NCBI RefSeq assembly: GCF_026151205.1
Contig: NC_087077.1
Coordinates: forward strand, 6,968,483-7,032,482
Origin: Bolinopsis microptera
Taxonomy: Eukaryota > Ctenophora > Tentaculata > Lobata > Bolinopsidae
Direction: 5' to 3'
DNA: 64,000 nucleotides
Shown here: in pieces, positions 55,941 through 64,000 of the stretch
Layout: each line of letters begins with the position of its first letter
How positions within the stretch are numbered: the first letter of the stretch is position 1
Made by a program: the position numbers and the translations under genes
Notes under the pieces: model-generated
Database searches by the model: none
What the model was told of the DNA's origin: nothing
What the model saw: only the letters and a program-made list of their open reading frames with translations

Positions 55941-55997
55941 CGACAGCGACATCTGTCCGACAGCCGAATTAGGGATTGCGGACAGATGTCGCTGTCG
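55941..55997. repeat. 19 bp perfect hairpin of GACAGATGTCGCT repeats
   Basis: CGACAGCGACATCTGTCCG (55941-55959) pairs with its exact inverse at 55979-55997 across a 19 nt loop. The same 17 bp unit, GTCGGACAGATGTCGCT, is repeated in tandem at about 56200-56240, about 0.2 kb away. Confidence 0.88.
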
Positions 55998-56199
55998 GAC
56001 AGGATTCGTTTTTGGCGATATCTGTCCGAATTTCGGATCATATTGTAATTTCGGTTCACATTCGTATTTCACAAGCTCACGGGTAATCTCGTGACGTTGC
56101 TCCCATTGTTCTAATGCTGATGTGATCCATTGAGAACTGATCCATCGATACGTGATTGACTAGTTGAGGACAGGAGCGTGCTAGCCGTACACTAACTGA

Positions 56200-56320
56200 G
56201 TCGGACAGATGTCGCTGTCGGACAGATGTTGCTGTCGGACAGGAGTCGTGTTACCCCTGCCACCACGCCTGCCACCACGCCTGCCACCATTCCTGCCACC
56301 ATTCCTGCCACTACGACTGA
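56200..56320. repeat. 17 bp and 12 bp tandem repeats
   Basis: Two and a half copies of GTCGGACAGATGTCGCT are followed by about five copies of CTGCCACCACGC / CTGCCACCATTC (12 bp). The minus-strand frame VAGMVAGVVAGV comes from the 12 bp repeat. Confidence 0.85.
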
Positions 56321-56419
56321 CACCGCAATTTGTAGCCACTGACATCCCTTCAAAATATGTTTTTCACATCCTTTCACATTATATAATATCATGTTTATTG
56401 TTCGTGTACATTTGTGGCT

Positions 56420-58540
56420 AAATTTCTGCGGTCCTGAATTGTTTGAATTCCTTCACACCGTTCCTTCTCCCTTTCTCCAACTCAAATTACATTTGTGGCC
56501 AGAAAATTAAATTTTGACAGCTTCACCACTAGATCTTAGTAAATTTGAAAATGTAAGTTTTGCAGGCTGAACGGGTTTTCAGTTCCCTGGCTCCCTGGCC
56601 CTGGTTTCTTTGACTTAATGTTTAAAAATTCCTGTCTTTTCTCGATGTTGTGTGCTCAGGAGTCAGGGTGTTTGTTTGGTCTGCTAATGATCGTGATGCA
56701 CTCAGCGCTCTCTAAAAGCTGCAGCAGACGGGGTTTGGATTTAACTGGAAGGATATTGAAATTGACCAGCCATTGAAGATGAAATCTTGATCTCCAGCTA
56801 ATTGAATAATTCTGAGAACTTGCTTGATCGTCCCATTCTAAAGTTATTGACCCAGCTTATCGTTACATAATGAGACGCGAGAATAGATTATTGAGTAGAT
56901 ATTGTAGACTCATAACTATATTTGTAAATAACCGCGCAGCCGATAGTTGGGCATTCTCGGCCACAATGATCTAGTAGCATTATGTTTCATATGACAATAT
57001 GATAGAATCGAGTGTTGAATCGAATAAGATAATAGCCCGTGACGTCACATATCTGATGCACCAGACTTACATCTTCTTCTAAGTTCGTAAAATTCTATTG
57101 TTTGCAAATAGCAAATAATCCAGAATGATCCCTATCACGGCATGTCCCTCATTTCTCTTGTGCAAATACCTACATATAATATGATGATAGTTAGCTTTGC
57201 GGTAACATCCACTGCACTCTGTTATTTCTACCGTGATCGATTGACGGATTGGCTCTGAACTTGCCAGCTTGTGCACGATCATGGGTGAAAGAAGCTATAC
57301 AAATTTCTGAATGCCAACTCTCAGATACTACGAGATGTGTCCAGTTTTGTACTGACCGAAATTTTGTCTTATGCTCTAAGTATTAGTGTGCATGTCTGAG
57401 GCCCATATCATTCATAACTTCATGAGAATCAATGTTACAGGCTAGCTTCTATAATGCTTGTGATGCTATCAATTACACGCCACACGTACCGTGAGTTTTA
57501 AAATCTTCATCAGTGATGTCTCTTGTGTTAAACTGTGTGCGAGTTGCTTTTCTTGTCCCTCTCTTTAGTTTATAACAGTTTACACTTTACAAGATTTAAT
57601 ACTTTCCGTACTTGGTGTATTTTTGGATATTCTAGAGAGGGGTGACCTGTTGAATCTGTGATCTAACTTCTAGCACCTCGGCCTCCTTTACTATTCGTAA
57701 TGAGGCAGCCTTTACTTTTCTGGCTTTCTAAAAATTGTGTTTCTTTGAGTTTTTTTGTATCATCGCTTCAATGGTACAACTTGAATGCGTCTAAGTTTAT
57801 TTCACTTCAATCTTGACATCAATTTGCATTATATTATATTTATTAAAATATATTGGTAGTCGGCTGATCCTTACCCTCGCATAATATATCTTAAAAGATC
57901 CGCCGCTAAAGTTTATAATTGGTTGATTAGTTGTCGACATGCTAGATTACAGACGCTAGTTGTCTGTGATCATTATGCCCAACTGCAGATCATTTGCTTT
58001 CCTGGTGTCGGGCCATTTTTTGAGAACTTTATGGGATTCTTCTTACAGTTTATGTGTTTAAACTGTCCCATTATGCCGTTTACAGGCCTAGTGACAATTG
58101 TCATGTATAAATATAATGACCCTATCAGAGTATCAGATTGTAACCTGTGTAAAGGTAGCGAACCTGACCAGTGAGCTCGTCTTGACTCTCGCGGATACAA
58201 CTTTCTAACTTCGTAGTTAAGGATGGCCTGCCGTTATAACTTTATAACTTTGTAGTAAAAGAAAGTTACTTGCCGTTTTTGGTAAGAAGCAAAATGCTCT
58301 CTTTTTGAGTTATTGAGACTTGTCTGCATGCAGATTGGTTAAAACGAGGCTTATGTAATGTTGTAATTGTTTGTAGCTTTGTAGACGATGCTTGTCTTGT
58401 GCTGGTATGCTTGTTAGTATCAGCATTTACTAGAGAGCTCTGTAAATATACAAATATAAACCGTCCATCAACAATTTTGAACGTCATTGAACTATACTGT
58501 GTTCGTGTTTGGCCACAATTGCGAATTATTGCAATTTTCG
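56420..58540. other. no gene recognised
   Basis: Short chance ORFs only. Nothing structural beyond ordinary AT-rich sequence. Confidence 0.4.
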
Positions 58541-58550
58541 TTATCTAAAA

Positions 58551-59295
58551 GGGCTGGACGATTAAGGGGGCCCCCGATTATTAGGGGTCAGATCATATGA
58601 CGTATAATTAGTGATGTGACGTATAATTAGTGATGTGATCCACCAGCTATGATCTACAGAACATGTGAACTCTACCCTATATCTAGCCCAGTTTAATTTC
58701 CGAACAAGGATTCCCGGATCGGGACTGAGAAAGCTGTAAATGAGTTCCCGTCACAAGTGTGAGTGAAGTGAGGGGTGTCAGAGGGCATATGCGGATGTGA
58801 TACGCTGTCGACATATGGTAATGCGGACACCGCAGGGGATTGTTCTGTAGACACTAATGCTGTCGGTTTGACAAGACATAAGCCCCGGCACAATCTCCAA
58901 AAGCGTAGCAAGGATTCTCACCGTACGTAAGAATGCGATACTATTGTCTTTCATCTTCCAGTATATATACCTAAGAACACTTGATCGGCTAACTCCCCTC
59001 GCCTGCCTATGGCACGTACGTCTCACATCCCTTGATACGAGAACCCTCTTTAGCAAGAGCTCCCGTCCCTTATGTGATCTACGAGTCGAGCAGTCAGATC
59101 ATGTTCACTTCTTAATGTACGGCTATGATTTACAGAATTGACATGTGATTTGTGAACTCTACCCTATATCTAGCTCATTTCTGGGTCAATTAAATTCTAC
59201 TGATGGATCACATCACTAATTATACGTCACATCACTAATTATACGTCATATGAATTGACTCCTAATAATCGGGGGCCCCCCTTTGTCGGCCTCCC
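58551..59295. mobile_element. G-ended TIR element 4 (745 bp), 8 bp target duplication
   Basis: ATCTAAAA flanks both sides (58543-58550, 59296-59303). Ends start GGGCTGGACG (left) and GGGAGGCCGAC (right, inverted) and then share GGGGGCCCCCGATTATTAGG and a long inverted repeat. Each arm contains two copies of GACGTATAATTAGTGATGT, and the arms run about 100 bp. Inside, CTCTACCCTATATCTAGC occurs twice in direct orientation (58670 and 59158), so the interior has an older duplication. Short ORFs show no transposase motif. Confidence 0.88.
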
Positions 59296-59303
59296 ATCTA
59301 AAA

Positions 59304-62300
59304 GAACAATAATGAATAAATCGTCCCCTTCGCTATGGCAGAATTGGCGAACACATGACAAAATGGTCGTAAATTTATTTGACAAAGATCCTCTCCCCAC
59401 TCAATCAATCGCCCAAATACAGTGACCTAGAATAGCCCTCTTGTAAATATCTCTTCATCCGTGAGACGTGACCACAATCCGCCCCCACATTCCACCCCCA
59501 CTATTTTCCCGCGTTTTCTGGTTATTCTCGTGAGGTTCCGCCCCCGCCCCATACAGATATTAATACATTACAGTCTCCCACACACACAAACACACTTAAA
59601 CACACTTAAGCACAGGCCCCCATGTGGTCCTCGTTCACCGCCTCAACTTCTCTACTCGCATTGTTCGTACCAGAATTTGTAATTTTACTTCTACAATTAT
59701 ATTATAATGTACTCGCTGTTATTATTCAATTTTCTGATGTTTTGTTCTCTTAGATTTGGGTGTTTTTTACTGTTCTTTCAGCAGTGAGGGTCCCCGTTTC
59801 CTGCTTTTCCATATTCTACAGAAAACATGCTTCTCATATTTTGACACTGAAAAGCTGAAGTGAAGACAGAATCTGTCTTAAATGTAAGCAAAGTGCAGTA
59901 AAATTCCTACTTATTTTCGTACAAATTTTAGACATATTCTGTCTTCGCCACCTAGCGAGGAGTCAAACCATCCTTCATCTACTCAAATCTCGTTTCTAGG
60001 GCTGTGGTCGTAAAACTTTAGTACAGTTTAGTCAACGCTCACTGCTTTACTGTAAGCACTTCCCTTTTTTGCCTTAGTTATTAAAAAGTTTTCTGTGCTT
60101 TATTTCTGTATTCTTTTAGATTTCTGAATAATGGAGCATCACCTCCTTACTCTGTATCTTATCCTAACTTCTTAACAAATGAGCAAATGACAGCAGTTCT
60201 GCTTTTTAAAAGAGTGTTTACAGTTTACACGTATGACATTAGGTCACTGTTACATTTACTTAACGTCTGTTTTGCGCCACCCTAATATTATTACATTGTG
60301 TTTAATCTTGTTTGTTATGATTGAATAGTGCTCTGGGAGGGTGTTACAATATTAGCATAAAGTGTTAAGCGCTGGGGAGGGGGGTTTGTGCTTGCTTATT
60401 CGGTTACTAGGTCGTGTTAAAATTGTGACCTTGCTTACAAGTTACTACTTAGTTCCGTGGAAATATACCACTCCTCGGTTTCTTGGAAATAGACCAACGG
60501 CTTTACCGTTTTACCATCTAATTATTATTTTTTCATTCATCTGTTATCTGATTCCTGGAGGGGGATTATTTAAAACATATAAGTGATACGAAAAGTTTGT
60601 TTTCAGCAGGAGCTTTCAGAATACATGTTTGAATCGCTTTTTCGGCTGTTATCTGATTGTGGAATTTGGGCACTATTGATTTTTTTTGATCTGATCATTG
60701 TTTTTTTTATTGTAATTGATTGAAATGAAATGATCCTTTTAATCAAACCTCTCGCAGGTTAAAAATATTCCATCGGCCTCTGCTAGTTTGTGTTTTAAGT
60801 ATACAAGTGACCACACTATTATTATGCAAATTTGTAATGTCATTAGTTTAACGTCAGTACCTAGTTGAGTGTGTACTGTGCCGGACTAACACAAAAACTA
60901 CTAAACAGTAAACACTGTATAATCTTATACTCTTCCATGTTCTTAGCAATGTGTTTTAAATGGCCGTATTCAAAATTTAAACGTTTGGTCGTGAAACATT
61001 ACAGAAACTCGGATCTCTGTATTTCACCAAGATAATTGATGTAACAATGTTCGATGTCGTATAGCAATCAGTCCTTAAAATTATCTCTGAGTCGTTATAA
61101 AGTTGTGTTCAAATTACGGTAATTCAGCCTATTGAAAAGGTTCAAAACTTTTGGCCACGAGCCACATTGGTCATTTTGTCATTTTCATATAAAAGAATGG
61201 CCATCGCTTATATTTAATTGACAGCAAAATTCACTTTCTTGGCTTAAGTCTTTAAAAGACTTTCTATAGCTCTCCAGTACTACGAAATGGTCGATGTTTA
61301 AATATGAATTCATTTTTAAATTATGGTCGTATGGCGGGCGTAGTATAATAGCACTTTGACGTTTGAGGTAAAGTCGAAACTTTTGGGCGATTGGCCTTCG
61401 TAAATGTTAAATAGATAAATGTTAGTGGTAAATAACCGCCGTCTGCACGATTTGTATTTAATTGAGATATAATCGTTGATTTATATCCTGTACTGGTCCT
61501 GGATTATTAATTGTTCTCTGATCTACTATAGAATTTTGTTGATACAACGAAGTAGATTTATTTTAGCTTCTGGCTATCTTCCAGTTCCAGGATTTATACC
61601 GGCTACAACCCACTTTTGTTCATCAGTTCTATATCTCAATAACCGCTGACTTCACAGTCTGTATTTAATTGAGATATAATCCTCTACTATAATAATACTA
61701 GCCACAATAAAATATCTTTGAAACAACGACATATCATGGGAGTTTAGAACTTTTTGCTGTCTACCATTTCCATGATTCCACCTGACTGTCAGCTCCAAAC
61801 TGCTGAGCTTAACTTTTATCTGTGTTAACTGGGTAGTTTACAGGTCTGTCTGTATGTCTGTCACTATGTAATACCATCAGCTGATAGTCAGTAGGTCACT
61901 CTGTTTATAGTATACTTATAGTTGTCCTTCCCAGTATAATATATTAGTACGTGGCCTTGTCAGGGAGCTGTTTTAACACTGCAAGCTGTAACCATGAGTG
62001 TGTTAATCAGTAAACAACAGTTCACTGTAAAACTACGTCTCCTTGGTGATAAGGTCACAGCAAGTGTTACTATACCTGGGGATCTGACAGACCTGACGAC
62101 TCGTAACCAGGACTACTCATAACTATGGTCTCCATAACGACTATTAACCCCTACCTTTTTGCTTTGTGTCAAGAGAGTCACACAATATTATGCACTAACT
62201 TTCTGTTGTGAGTTGCACGGTAATTTATGTTGAAATTTGTGTTGATTCATTTATAATGCAGTGACACAGTAAGTTAGCCGTACAGTGAATCATTCTGTTC

Positions 62301-63200
62301 GGATTTGTATCGATTCGACAAATAGTATCCTAGGCGACCGATATCTATCTATGGAAGAGAAATTCTGCAGTAATCGCACGATAATTGCTTAATGAGTCCG
62401 TAATGAGCAAATTAATAAACTAATAATATAGATCTGGTAACTCATACTGTATAAATGTCGCAATTCAAGTAATAGTTGCAGCAAGGCATAGTTGTATATT
62501 GAGACAAATCCTCGGACTCGTCCAGGTTTCTCTCAAGTGTCATAACTCATTTATCTCTTCATACCATAATATATAGTAAGAAGTGGTGAGACAAAACAAA
62601 GAGAAAAATTAAGCGGGGAGTGAGCACATAATATTATGTACGTTTCGCCATTGTGCAAGTCTTTCATTTATTATTTGGAACCGCACTATTTACATGAACA
62701 CCGCTTCAATAAAATACTTCAGTTCAAGGTTAAATTCAAGGTTTGATTATCATTGGTTAGTATCTGTATACTGTAACTCGAGATTATTTTCTTTAGTCAA
62801 GTCTCATTTTCGCACCATTAGTTGTATTCTTTTATATAATTATTTTCAATTCTAGTAAACGTAAGAGTTATTTAGTTTTTTAATCATTTAGAAGGTCCGG
62901 TTGAGCTTTGCAAATTTTAATTGCGCACATGAAAACACGGCGGAATGACGCCTATCTACACCGTCTGTAATTATCCAATACTTAGAGCACGACGTGTTTT
63001 TCCACCAATTTTATTGGAGACTAGATTACTTAATTAGCGGATCTCTTCTATTTGAGTACCAGATCTCCGTTCCTGTTACCACGCGCACAGAATACCACCC
63101 ACACGTTAATTCTAGTCGAATAATTCCTCCTGTAACTGTTCTCATTTAAGAAGTCATCTCGATATCTGGAAATAGCTCTTAACTTCATAGCTTGTTCCAG
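59304..63200. other. no gene recognised
   Basis: AT-rich. Contains a CCCC/CACA-rich stretch (59470-59620) and short chance ORFs. A diverged direct repeat with TTGTATTTAATTGAGATATAATC / CTGTATTTAATTGAGATATAATC lies at about 61450 and 61660. Confidence 0.4.
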
Positions 63201-63206
63201 TTCCAT

Positions 63207-64000
<794 letters not shown>

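Overview
The window looks like accessory DNA from the nuclear genome of an invertebrate animal. It is AT-rich, its genes are split by introns with GT...AG borders, and most of its length is mobile-element debris. Two animal gene families are recognisable, an anoctamin (TMEM16) and an SVOP/SV2-like major facilitator transporter. TTAGGG-type telomere variants, CR1/L2-like, R4/Dong-like and Penelope-like retroelements and many short TIR elements complete the picture. I cannot name the species from sequence alone; an early-branching or marine invertebrate is a guess.

Layout. 0-5 kb: three related small single-pass membrane-protein ORFs on the minus strand, two of them inside a recent 1.3 kb duplication. 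6.5-14.2 kb: five minus-strand exons that join in frame into the N-terminal part of an MFS transporter. Its 6.6 kb third intron contains a whole plus-strand anoctamin gene (six exons, about 757 codons) and a 767 bp mariner-like element. 14.5 kb: a tRNA-derived SINE. 15.0-20.9 kb: an older retroelement-type ORF broken by two insertions. One is a nearly full-length, lightly damaged CR1/L2-like LINE of about 4.7 kb; the other is a 654 bp retroelement copy with a perfect 12 bp target duplication.

21-32 kb: telomere-like repeats, a Penelope relic split by a G-ended TIR element, a 0.55 kb tandem duplication, a TAA-flanked TIR element and a 233 bp satellite. 32-35.6 kb: the 3' tail of a LINE split by a CAGTGGCG-ended element, then a 5'-truncated R4/Dong-type element lying between two TAA/ATT microsatellites. 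36-37.6 kb: a 921 bp G-ended TIR element that splits an unknown ORF. 39.5-46 kb: hairpins, palindromes and short tandem repeats. 47.1-48.6 kb: an open Penelope-like ORF with reverse transcriptase and GIY-YIG domains. 51.6-53.6 kb: another G-ended element, then a 7-copy array of CCAAT plus CACGTG motifs at an exact 41 bp period. 56-64 kb: mostly non-coding, with a fourth G-ended TIR element and a 225 bp CT tract.

Two patterns stand out as possibly undescribed. (1) The CR1-like LINE and an unrelated 150 bp insertion begin with the same leader of about 46 nt, also present in a tandem repeat; this would fit a trans-spliced leader carried into genomic copies. (2) Four non-autonomous elements have GGG-starting inverted ends and 8 bp (one 8-9 bp) target duplications, but otherwise different sequences. 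All statements on families rest on recognised motifs and by-eye comparison, not on searches.
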